This document shows positions 1 to 5,444 of a stretch of 5,947 nt of DNA, piece by piece. Source of the stretch: an uncultured Candidatus Saccharibacteria bacterium (GTDB taxonomy: Bacteria; Patescibacteriota; Saccharimonadia; Saccharimonadales; Saccharimonadaceae); contig CAMZGF010000041.1 of NCBI GenBank assembly GCA_947306315.1, positions 1 through 5,947 of the forward strand, in the 5' to 3' direction. Position 1 is the first letter of the stretch. Each line of letters begins with the position of its first letter. Both the position numbers and the translations under genes were made by a program. The notes below the pieces were generated by a model that was given only the letters and a program-made list of their open reading frames with translations, had not been told where the DNA came from and did no database searches.

Positions 1-197
1 ACCACGTAAATAGAGTTCTATCTGGAAATAATATCGGCGGGGCTGTAGCATATCAGAATCAATATGGGTCATATTGGACCTCAACTTATCGAAATAGTGA
101 CACTGGCCATTACTTTTCAATTGGAAATAATAAAGCATATCTCGAATGGCAATGGCGTCACGCGGGATACTCAATCCGCTGTATCGCCCGAAATTAA
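1..197 (+). CDS. C-terminal end of a FISUMP-type (Fibrobacter succinogenes major paralogous domain) surface protein, 5' truncated
   Basis: The first 197 bases read openly in one frame from the window edge to a TAA at 195-197 and give the last 64 residues of a protein. The visible part is rich in Gly, Asn, Tyr and Trp, has a 'YWTSTYR' segment, and ends in 'HAGYSIRCIARN'. The pattern of a Trp-Ser/Thr-rich strand followed by a terminal 'GYSIRC' and a few residues matches the end of FISUMP domains, a lectin-like fold found in secreted or surface proteins of Fibrobacter and also common in Saccharibacteria. Signal peptide and anchor, if present, lie upstream of the window. The family call is from motif memory on a short fragment. 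No terminator hairpin follows the stop; the next promoter begins two bases later, so read-through into the ribosomal operon is possible. Confidence 0.6.
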   Translation, partial: HVNRVLSGNNIGGAVAYQNQYGSYWTSTYRNSDTGHYFSIGNNKAYLEWQWRHAGYSIRCIARN

Positions 198-199
198 CC

Positions 200-228
200 T
201 TGCAAAAATCTCTAAAATAGTGTAGAAT
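200..228 (+). promoter_or_regulatory. Sigma-70-type promoter of the rpsL-rpsG operon
   Basis: TTGCAA at 200-205 and TAGAAT at 223-228 are separated by exactly 17 bases, close to the housekeeping consensus. Transcription should start near 233-236. The -35 lies only two bases after the stop codon of the preceding gene. Confidence 0.75.
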
Positions 229-232
229 AACA

Positions 233-361
233 GGTAAGAGTTTCACGCTGGTTTTTATTGCTGCATAAAACCGGCAAAGGGAGCCTTACCAACTCCCGAA
301 CAGGCGAAGCGTTTAATCTGAACGCGACGCAACTAAAAGTTAATTTTAAGAGGATATTTTA
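233..361 (+). promoter_or_regulatory. Structured 5' leader of rpsL, candidate ribosomal-protein autoregulatory element
   Basis: The leader of about 127 bases folds into three clear hairpins: 247-275 (about eleven pairs around a TGCTGC loop, one bulge), GGGAG 279-283 with CTCCC 293-297 closing a nine-base loop, and a two-part stem of GCG 304-306 / CGC 328-330 with GCGTT 309-313 / AACGC 321-325. The first transcribed bases, GGTAAG 233-238, are complementary to CTTACC 285-290 inside the second loop, which would make a pseudoknot. The rpsL ribosome binding site AGAGGA (349-354) follows at a normal spacing of seven bases. In known str operons S7 represses its own mRNA; a leader like this is a natural place for S7 or S12 feedback, but binding is inferred, not seen. 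The pseudoknot depends on the true start of transcription. Confidence 0.55.
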
Positions 362-775
362 ATGCCAACTATTAATCAGTTGATTCGCAAGCCTCGCAAA
401 AAGGCTGCAAAAAAGTCTGGTGCACCAGCACTTGGCTCAATTGTTAATACCTTGAAAACAAAATATTACAACCAAGCTGCTCCATTGAAGCGTGGTGTTT
501 GTATCAAGGTCACAACAAAAACTCCAAAGAAACCAAACTCAGCTCTTCGTAAAGTAGCTCGTGTCCGCCTTACAAATGGTCAGGAAGTTTGGGCATATAT
601 CGGTGGTGAGGGCCACAACCTCCAGGAGCACGCAGTTGTGCTCGTTCGTGGTGGTCGTGTTCCAGATCTTCCAGGTGTCCGTTATCACATCGTCCGCGGT
701 ACTCTTGATCTCCAAGGTGTCCAAGGTCGCAAACAAGGCCGTTCAAAATACGGTGCAAAGAAGGAGGATAAGTAA
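362..775 (+). CDS. rpsL: 30S ribosomal protein S12
   Basis: S12 sits in the decoding centre of the small subunit and controls tRNA selection accuracy. The 137-residue product carries the family hallmarks: N-terminal 'MPTINQLIRKPR', 'TPKKPNSALRKVARVRLTNG' around residues 54-73, 'YIGGEGHNLQEH' at 79-90 and 'LPGVRYH' at 103-109. It is about 13 residues longer than the 124-residue E. coli protein, because of an insertion around residues 25-40 before 'KRGVC'. The Lys pair of the streptomycin-contact loop is kept (Lys56-Lys57), but the position of E. coli Lys88 is Pro101; the following Asp102, the residue methylthiolated by RimO in many bacteria, is present. The start is fixed by AGAGGA seven bases upstream and by the conserved N-terminus. 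The 3' end of the gene encodes the ribosome binding site of rpsG. Confidence 0.98.
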   Translation: MPTINQLIRKPRKKAAKKSGAPALGSIVNTLKTKYYNQAAPLKRGVCIKVTTKTPKKPNSALRKVARVRLTNGQEVWAYIGGEGHNLQEHAVVLVRGGRVPDLPGVRYHIVRGTLDLQGVQGRKQGRSKYGAKKEDK

Positions 776-1254
776 TGCCACGTAAAACTACTACCTCTCT
801 TGAGAGAAAAGTTAATCCAGATCGTAAGTATCAATCAATCATGGTCCAACGCCTTATCAACAAGTCTATGCTTGATGGTAAGAAACAAGCTGCAGAACGT
901 GCAGTTTACGAAGCTATCGAAGGTGCTGCTAAGACTCTTAAATCAGAGAACCCAGTAGAAGTCCTCGAAAAAGCTATCGCAAACGTTAGTCCAGATTTCG
1001 AAGTTAAATCACGCCGTGTCGGTGGTGCTAACTACCAGATTCCATTCCCAATCTCTGGCCACCGCCAAATGCACTTTGCATTCTCATGGCTCGTACAATC
1101 TGCTCGTGCACGCTCAGGCATGCCATATGCAAAACGCCTCGAAGCAGAAATCGTCGACGCTTACAACGAAACCGGTGCAGCATTCAAGAAGAAAGAAGAT
1201 TGTCACCGTATGGCAGAAGCAAACCGTGCATTCGCACACTTTGCTCGCGCTTAA
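775..1254 (+). CDS. rpsG: 30S ribosomal protein S7
   Basis: S7 is a primary 16S rRNA binding protein that nucleates assembly of the 30S head and contacts the E-site tRNA and mRNA. The 159-residue product is of normal length and has the typical N-terminus 'MPRKTT..ERKVNPDRKYQS', the 'INKSMLDGKK' helix at about residues 28-37, 'SRRVGGANYQIPFPI' at about 79-93, and the C-terminal 'EDCHRMAEANRAFAHFA'. The ATG shares one base with the rpsL stop (TAATG), with AAGGAGG at 762-768 inside rpsL, so the two genes are translationally coupled. S7 is the known feedback regulator of str operons in other bacteria. Unlike the common rpsL-rpsG-fusA-tuf order, a terminator follows directly and no elongation factor gene is present. 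Confidence 0.98.
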   Translation: MPRKTTTSLERKVNPDRKYQSIMVQRLINKSMLDGKKQAAERAVYEAIEGAAKTLKSENPVEVLEKAIANVSPDFEVKSRRVGGANYQIPFPISGHRQMHFAFSWLVQSARARSGMPYAKRLEAEIVDAYNETGAAFKKKEDCHRMAEANRAFAHFARA

Positions 1255-1275
1255 TTCAAGAAAGCTTGAAACAGG

Positions 1276-1303
1276 AAAAAGCCACCCGAAGGGGTGGCTT
1301 TTT
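1276..1303. terminator. Bidirectional intrinsic terminator between rpsG and the convergent hypothetical gene
   Basis: GCCACCC (1281-1287) pairs with GGGTGGC (1292-1298) across a GAAG tetraloop, flanked by five A on the left and five T on the right that extend the pairing. It reads as a strong rho-independent terminator on the plus strand 22 bases after rpsG, and equally on the minus strand 22 bases after the stop of the 1325-2140 gene. Confidence 0.92.
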
Positions 1304-1324
1304 GGAGGTAAATGAAAATATGGA

Positions 1325-2140
1325 TTAATGGGTGCAAGGATTAAATTCTTCGTCCTGACAATAGATATCGGAATCGTTCTCTTTGTCGTATTCGAAGAGG
1401 TCATCACGCTGCTTAATCTCGGAGTAGAGATTCATGAAGTTGCCGAGATACATTTCTGAATAACTCTCGATATCCGTAGATATGGTAGCCGTTCCATTGT
1501 GCTCCTCGGTATCTACGTCATAATCGACGACAGCTATACGATGTTCATTGACAAATTTCTTGAGCCGGCTTAGCTTTATGAAGTTATATTTTCCGGGGTT
1601 CATATCAATGAACTCATCGACAGATACGCTATCTTTATTCTCCCTGAAATGACGGTTGAGGTTGTACTCAAAATAGTCTACCAGGAAGATTACGGAAGTA
1701 AAAATGCGCCTATTCAAGAATTTGAATTCATCGAGATAGCCTGATCCGTATCTTACGACATACTCAGCCAGATTGTCCGAATACCTACTGGTTTCTCTTA
1801 TCAACTGAATAGCTACGGTGTAGAGAAATTCCTCAGGTGTGTTAATGTAGCGGTAACCGTGCTTGGGAAAATGATGGTAAAAACCTGCATGCAGAACATT
1901 GCGGATGCTTATTTTTGCATCTGTTTCTGATAATCCTGAAACTGTGGCGATATTTCTGAGATCAAAGATACGCGGTTCCAGATCCATGACGAGCATATTT
2001 GTCGCAAGCTTCTCAATGTTTTTGAGGTCGCTACAGACGTCTTCTTCAAGTTCGCGTGGAATAACGCGTGATCCGTACGCGATATCAAGAATAACACTCT
2101 TAATATCGTAGCTTTTTAAAGCTTTTTCATCAATTCTCAT
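1325..2140 (-). CDS. Hypothetical acidic protein with a possible winged-helix segment, putative autoregulator
   Basis: I do not recognise this 271-residue protein. It has no signal peptide, no transmembrane helix and no familiar catalytic motif. Residues 61-100 ('LRNIATVSGLSETDAKISIR', then 'NVLHAGFYHHFPKHGYRYIN') look like a winged helix-turn-helix: a short helix, a turn at Gly69-Leu-Ser, a longer helix, and a wing-like strand pair ending in 'GYRYI'. The middle (about 105-165) is predicted helical and aromatic; the last 70 residues are strongly acidic. The start is well supported by AAAGGAGG seven bases upstream of ATG and a consensus promoter at 2197-2225. It is a single-gene unit, convergent with rpsG and divergent from gap. 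The repeat and palindrome in its promoter region fit an autoregulated DNA-binding protein, which is an inference. Codons such as AGG, CTG and CCG appear more often than in neighbouring genes by eye, so recent acquisition is possible. Confidence 0.85.
   Translation of the reverse strand: MRIDEKALKSYDIKSVILDIAYGSRVIPRELEEDVCSDLKNIEKLATNMLVMDLEPRIFDLRNIATVSGLSETDAKISIRNVLHAGFYHHFPKHGYRYINTPEEFLYTVAIQLIRETSRYSDNLAEYVVRYGSGYLDEFKFLNRRIFTSVIFLVDYFEYNLNRHFRENKDSVSVDEFIDMNPGKYNFIKLSRLKKFVNEHRIAVVDYDVDTEEHNGTATISTDIESYSEMYLGNFMNLYSEIKQRDDLFEYDKENDSDIYCQDEEFNPCTH
2113..2129. repeat. 17-bp direct repeat, copy 1 (inside the start of the hypothetical gene)
   Basis: TTTTTAAAGCTTTTTCA is identical to the sequence at 2208-2224 and contains the palindrome AAAGCTTT. 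This copy covers codons 4 to 9 of the minus-strand gene. The copies start 95 bp apart. Confidence 0.85.
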
Positions 2141-2171
2141 TTGATGTCCTCCTTTTAATGTGCAATATTTA

Positions 2172-2183
2172 GGGTTATAACCC
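2172..2183. promoter_or_regulatory. 12-bp perfect palindrome, candidate operator
   Basis: GGGTTATAACCC is a perfect inverted repeat without spacer. It lies just downstream of the expected transcription start (about 2190) of the minus-strand gene and upstream of its ribosome binding site, where a bound dimer would block transcription. The binding protein is not identified; the product of the adjacent gene is the simplest candidate. Confidence 0.5.
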
Positions 2184-2196
2184 CACGTATCTTATT

Positions 2197-2225
2197 ATTA
2201 TAGCATATTTTTAAAGCTTTTTCAA
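2197..2225 (-). promoter_or_regulatory. Consensus promoter of the hypothetical gene
   Basis: On the minus strand TTGAAA (2220-2225) and a perfect TATAAT (2197-2202) are spaced by exactly 17 bases. It is the closest match to consensus in the window. Transcription should start near 2190, giving a leader of about 50 bases before the ATG. Confidence 0.85.
2208..2224. repeat. 17-bp direct repeat, copy 2 (on the -35 element)
   Basis: This is an exact copy of 2113-2129. It covers most of the -35 hexamer and most of the spacer of the minus-strand promoter, so a protein bound here would compete with RNA polymerase. Confidence 0.85.
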
Positions 2226-2249
2226 GATATAGCATTTTAAAACCACTTA

Positions 2250-2258
2250 TGGTAAAAT
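2250..2258 (+). promoter_or_regulatory. Extended -10 promoter of the gap-rpiB-rpe-pfkB operon
   Basis: TGGTAAAAT gives a TGn extension plus a -10 close to TATAAT. No good -35 is visible at the right distance, which is normal for extended -10 promoters. The expected start near 2265 leaves a very short leader, with the AGGAGG of gap at 2272-2277. It is divergent from the promoter at 2197-2225, so binding at the repeat there could affect both. Confidence 0.55.
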
Positions 2259-2281
2259 ATAGGCAATAATTAGGAGGCAAA

Positions 2282-3286
2282 ATGATCAAAGTAGCTATTA
2301 ACGGTTTTGGCCGCATCGGAAGAAATGCGTTCAAAATCGCTTTTGAGAGACGTGATCTCGAGATTGTTGCCGTAAACGACCTCACTGACACAAGAACTCT
2401 CGCCCATCTTCTAAAATACGATTCATCTTATGGTACTTACGACCGCGAGGTGTCTTTTGATGACGAAAATATCATCGTCGACGGCAAAAAAATTCGTGTC
2501 CTTTCAGAGAAAGACCCAGCAAGTCTACCTTGGGGTGAGATGGGAATTGATGTTGTAATTGAATCAACTGGTCTCTTTACCGATCCAGAGAAAGCCCACG
2601 CACATATTGACGCTGGTGCAAGACGTGTTGTAATCTCCGCTCCAGCAAAAGGTGAAGGTGTAAAAACCGTCGTCCTTGGTGTGAATGAAGAAATTGTCGA
2701 AGATTCCGATACAATCATTTCTAATGCTTCCTGTACAACAAACTGTATCGCTCCAGTAATGCGCGTCCTCGAAGATAATTTTGGCATCGAGAAAGCAATG
2801 ATGACTACCGTTCATAGCTATACTGCATCACAACGCCTCCAAGATGCGCCAGCTAAAGATCTTCGTGAAGCTCGTGCTGCTGCTGAAAACATTGTCCCGA
2901 CGACAACTGGTGCAAGCAAAGCTGCTGCTCTTACAATTCCATCTCTAAAAGGGAAATTTAACGGTCTTTCAGTTCGTGTTCCAACCCCAGTCGTCTCACT
3001 CTCTGATATTACTGCAGTTGTCAAAAGAGATGTAACCAAGGAAGAAATCAATGAAGTCTTCGAGAAAGCTGCAAAGGAGCCATATTATGAAGGAATTCTC
3101 GGAATTACTCACGAAGAGCTAGTTTCTTGCGACTTCAGAGGAAATTCACATTCATGCATTGTCGATCTTCCACTCACAGATGTTGTTGGCGGAAACTTAA
3201 TCAAAGTTGTCGCATGGTATGATAATGAATGGGGATATTCTAACCGCCTCGTCGAACTAACTGCAGATTTTGGAAAGAGAAAATAA
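2282..3286 (+). CDS. gap: Glyceraldehyde-3-phosphate dehydrogenase, type I, NAD-dependent
   Basis: The enzyme converts glyceraldehyde 3-phosphate, NAD+ and phosphate to 1,3-bisphosphoglycerate in cytosolic glycolysis. The 334-residue product has full family length. The N-terminal Rossmann motif 'INGFGRIGR' (6-14) is followed by 'VNDL' with Asp33, the residue that favours NAD+ over NADP+. The catalytic site 'SNASCTTNC' puts the nucleophile at Cys151, with His178 in 'TVHSYT' as base; 'PTTTGASKA' (206-214) and the C-terminal 'WYDNEWGYSNR' (312-322) complete the fold. The start is set by AGGAGG four bases upstream and by the conserved N-terminus. It is first in a four-gene operon; rpiB begins one base after its stop. 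A glycolytic and a reverse (gluconeogenic) role cannot be separated from sequence. Confidence 0.98.
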   Translation: MIKVAINGFGRIGRNAFKIAFERRDLEIVAVNDLTDTRTLAHLLKYDSSYGTYDREVSFDDENIIVDGKKIRVLSEKDPASLPWGEMGIDVVIESTGLFTDPEKAHAHIDAGARRVVISAPAKGEGVKTVVLGVNEEIVEDSDTIISNASCTTNCIAPVMRVLEDNFGIEKAMMTTVHSYTASQRLQDAPAKDLREARAAAENIVPTTTGASKAAALTIPSLKGKFNGLSVRVPTPVVSLSDITAVVKRDVTKEEINEVFEKAAKEPYYEGILGITHEELVSCDFRGNSHSCIVDLPLTDVVGGNLIKVVAWYDNEWGYSNRLVELTADFGKRK

Positions 3287-3287
3287 T

Positions 3288-3755
3288 ATGCCACTTCCTC
3301 GTCTCTTCATCGCATCAGATCACCGCGGCTTTGCTGATAAGCAGCGCTTATTAAGAGTGCTTGGTGATTCGAATGTGAGAGAGAAATTTGAAATCATCGA
3401 TCTTGGACCAACAACTTTAAAGCCGGAAGATGATTTTAATGATGCTGCGATTAATGTTGCGAGGAATATTCGTGCGAATGCTAATTCTCGCGGAATCTTA
3501 ATCTGTGGTTCTGCCCATGGAATCTCAATTCAAGCGAACCGTTTTAAAGGTGTTCGCGCTATCTGTGGATACACTCCAGAACTTGTCCATCTTGGTCGCC
3601 TCCATAATGATGCCAACGTTCTTTGCCTCTCGTCGGATTTTATGGATGATGCAACTATGGATCGCTCTGTTTCAATGTTCCTTTCGGCCGAATTTTTGCC
3701 AGAGGAGCGCTATATAAGAAGGAATGCTCGCCTTGATGACGAAGCAATATATTAA
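3288..3755 (+). CDS. rpiB: Ribose-5-phosphate isomerase B (RpiB/LacA family)
   Basis: It interconverts ribose 5-phosphate and ribulose 5-phosphate in the non-oxidative pentose phosphate pathway. From the ATG at 3288 the product is 155 residues, normal for RpiB. Visible family features are 'IASDHRGF' (8-15, Asp11-His12), the catalytic Cys73 in 'LICGSAHGISIQANR' and the 'LHNDANVL' block (105-112). The phosphate loop reads CGSAHG where most members have CGTGxG, a mild divergence; an allose-phosphate isomerase or another RpiB/LacA sugar-phosphate isomerase cannot be excluded. The frame also allows a TTG start at 3270 inside gap, but the ATG at 3288, one base after the gap stop and behind GGAAAGAG, gives the usual N-terminus. 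Its neighbour rpe uses the product ribulose 5-phosphate. Confidence 0.9.
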   Translation: MPLPRLFIASDHRGFADKQRLLRVLGDSNVREKFEIIDLGPTTLKPEDDFNDAAINVARNIRANANSRGILICGSAHGISIQANRFKGVRAICGYTPELVHLGRLHNDANVLCLSSDFMDDATMDRSVSMFLSAEFLPEERYIRRNARLDDEAIY

Positions 3756-3764
3756 AGGAGGAAA

Positions 3765-4439
3765 ATGAACCCTGTTGTTGACCCAACTGATGTCGTAATC
3801 GTACCGACCTTACTTACTTCGGATGCAAACGAATTCACGAGGCTAATTGGTCTCTATCCAACTTTTGCAAAACGTATGCAAATCGATGTGATTGACGGCA
3901 GCTTTGTTTCAACGACGACTATTCCAGAATCAGCAATCACTGCTCTTCCAACTAATATCCTTGTAGATTTTCATATGATGGTTGCACGTCCATCCGAACA
4001 TCTCCAGCATATCATTCGCCTCAAACCAAATCTCTGTATCTTCCATGCTGAAGCAGCCGAAGATTTGCTCCCGATTTTCGCGCAATTAAAACAAGCTGGC
4101 ATAAAAACTGGTGTTGCGCTCTTACAAAGAACTTATCCTGGAGTAGTTGAGCAGTACATAAAAGCTGCTGATCATGTTTTAATCTTTGCTGGTGCGCTTG
4201 GCAAGAATGGTGGAGAAGCTGATCTACTCCAAATCGAAAAGGTTAAACTTATTCGCGCAATCAATCCAGAAGTTGAAATTGGCTGGGATGGCGGAGTGAG
4301 TATAGAAAACGTCAGGGCTCTTGCTCATTCGGATATAAATGTCCTAAATGCCGGTTCTGCAATCGCAAAAACTGAAGACCCAAAAACTTCATGGGAAGAG
4401 TTAGTAAAAGAGAAAACTCAGCGAGGGGTAAGGGTCTAA
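3765..4439 (+). CDS. rpe: Ribulose-phosphate 3-epimerase family protein, divergent active site
   Basis: Rpe enzymes interconvert ribulose 5-phosphate and xylulose 5-phosphate on a TIM barrel with a divalent metal held by two His and two Asp. The 224-residue product follows the family order: 'VPTLLTSD' (13-20), 'QIDVIDGSFV' (39-48), 'VDFHMMVARP' (67-76), 'IFHAEA' (92-97), 'GWDGGV' (173-178) and 'NAGSAI' (195-200). Three ligands are present (Asp41, His70, Asp175), but the first His is Gln39, and the usual 'VNPGFxGQ' loop is replaced by 'IFAGALGKNGGE' (140-151). It could be a working epimerase with altered metal binding or an enzyme for another sugar phosphate. AAAGGAGG at 3754-3761 overlaps the rpiB stop and fixes the start. 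The position next to rpiB supports pentose phosphate chemistry. Confidence 0.82.
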   Translation: MNPVVDPTDVVIVPTLLTSDANEFTRLIGLYPTFAKRMQIDVIDGSFVSTTTIPESAITALPTNILVDFHMMVARPSEHLQHIIRLKPNLCIFHAEAAEDLLPIFAQLKQAGIKTGVALLQRTYPGVVEQYIKAADHVLIFAGALGKNGGEADLLQIEKVKLIRAINPEVEIGWDGGVSIENVRALAHSDINVLNAGSAIAKTEDPKTSWEELVKEKTQRGVRV

Positions 4440-5401
4440 TGGCTAGAATCGTTTCTCTAGGTTCTGCACTACAAGACATCTATCTTATAGATCATGACGA
4501 TTTTGTTGGTTCAAAAGTTGGTGATGTTGAGAAGCTTGAGGAAATCGTCATCGGTTCAAAAGTTGATATTGATAACATTTCATTCGAAGTAGGTGGCGGC
4601 GGCACAAACTCGGCCGTATCTTTTGCGCGTCATGGACACGAAACGGTATTCCTTGGGAATGTTGGTAATGACCCAGCAAGCCAAGCGATTGAGAGTATGC
4701 TGGATGACGAAGGTGTCGACACTAGTTATATTACTCATTTAAAGAGACAGAAAACTGGGGTTTCAGTAATACTTCTCGATACGAAATCTGGTGAACGTAC
4801 TATTTTGACCTATCGTGGCGCTTCAGCAAAATTTAATAATTTATCGGAAGATGATCTTGATACAATCAATCCAGATTGGCTCTACGTCACAAGTCTCCGC
4901 GGCGATATGGATACTCTTCTTCGTTTCTTTGAAAAGGCACATGAAATTGGCTGTAAAATCATGTTTAATCCAGGGAAATTAGAGCTAAAAGAGAAGAAAA
5001 AGCTACTCGGGCTACTAGATTTAGTTGATGTTTTACTTGTCAATAAGAATGAGGCCGCAGAAATCGTCCCAGGTGTAATTCTTGAAGAATTATTAGCTCA
5101 TCTTAATGCATACTGTAAAACTGTAATAATTACCACTGGGGCTATGGGTGCAATTGCAACAGATAGTAAAGAAACTTATCGCTTCGGTATCTATGAGGAT
5201 GTCCCAGTAAAAGATACGACTGGCGCTGGTGATAGCTTTGGTTCTGGTTTCTTAGCTCACTTAGCTGCTGGGAAAAGTTTTAAAGAATCACTTGTCTTTG
5301 GTTCTGCTAACTCAACATCTGTCGTCTCAAAACTCGGTGCAAAAGCTGGCATATTGTATGGCGATGAAGATCTTCATCCAATGCCGATTCAAAAAGTCTA
5401 A
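4439..5401 (+). CDS. PfkB/ribokinase-family carbohydrate kinase
   Basis: This family transfers phosphate from ATP to a hydroxymethyl group of sugars or nucleosides (ribose, fructose 6-P, adenosine and others). The 320-residue product has the N-terminal 'GGGGTNSAVSFARHG' (52-66, substrate side), 'LGNVGND' (72-78), the 'NKNE' segment (202-205) of the phosphate and metal region, 'ITTGAMGA' (231-238) and the signature 'DTTGAGDSFGSGF' (259-271), with Asp265 as catalytic base and an anion hole at 262-264. The substrate cannot be read from the sequence; the operon partners rpiB and rpe make ribose or a ribonucleoside attractive, which is an inference. The ATG at 4439 overlaps the rpe stop by one base with GAGGGG at 4423-4428; an in-frame ATG at 4391 inside rpe would add 16 charged residues without family similarity and is less likely. 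No terminator hairpin follows. Confidence 0.92.
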   Translation: MARIVSLGSALQDIYLIDHDDFVGSKVGDVEKLEEIVIGSKVDIDNISFEVGGGGTNSAVSFARHGHETVFLGNVGNDPASQAIESMLDDEGVDTSYITHLKRQKTGVSVILLDTKSGERTILTYRGASAKFNNLSEDDLDTINPDWLYVTSLRGDMDTLLRFFEKAHEIGCKIMFNPGKLELKEKKKLLGLLDLVDVLLVNKNEAAEIVPGVILEELLAHLNAYCKTVIITTGAMGAIATDSKETYRFGIYEDVPVKDTTGAGDSFGSGFLAHLAAGKSFKESLVFGSANSTSVVSKLGAKAGILYGDEDLHPMPIQKV

Positions 5402-5409
5402 AAAACCTC

Positions 5410-5438
5410 TTGCGTCCATCAATAATGTTTGTTATACT
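5410..5438 (+). promoter_or_regulatory. Promoter of the downstream non-coding region
   Basis: TTGCGT (5410-5415) and TATACT (5433-5438) are spaced by exactly 17 bases. It starts 8 bases after the pfkB stop and predicts a transcript beginning near 5445. No open frame with a ribosome binding site follows, which points to an RNA gene. Confidence 0.7.
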
Positions 5439-5444
5439 AAGAAC

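Noticed and set aside
247..275. Terminator for the FISUMP gene
   Set aside because: The hairpin is stable but is not followed by a T tract, and it lies downstream of the rpsL promoter, so it belongs to the leader.
539..758. Open frames in other phases and on the opposite strand inside rpsL, rpsG and gap
   Set aside because: They are shadows of strongly biased coding sequence, with no ribosome binding site and no recognisable protein features.
1304..1344. Ten-codon reading frame after GGAGG (ATG at 1312)
   Set aside because: It lies just past the rpsG terminator, overlaps the end of the minus-strand gene and has no promoter; most likely chance.
3270..3287. TTG start for rpiB inside the end of gap
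   Set aside because: It would add six charged residues ahead of the conserved 'LFIASDHRG' N-terminus; the ATG at 3288 gives the normal RpiB length.
4391..4438. Upstream ATG start for the PfkB kinase inside rpe
   Set aside because: The 16 extra residues are a shifted reading of the rpe end with no kinase similarity; the TAATG junction with GAGGGG upstream is the usual coupling.
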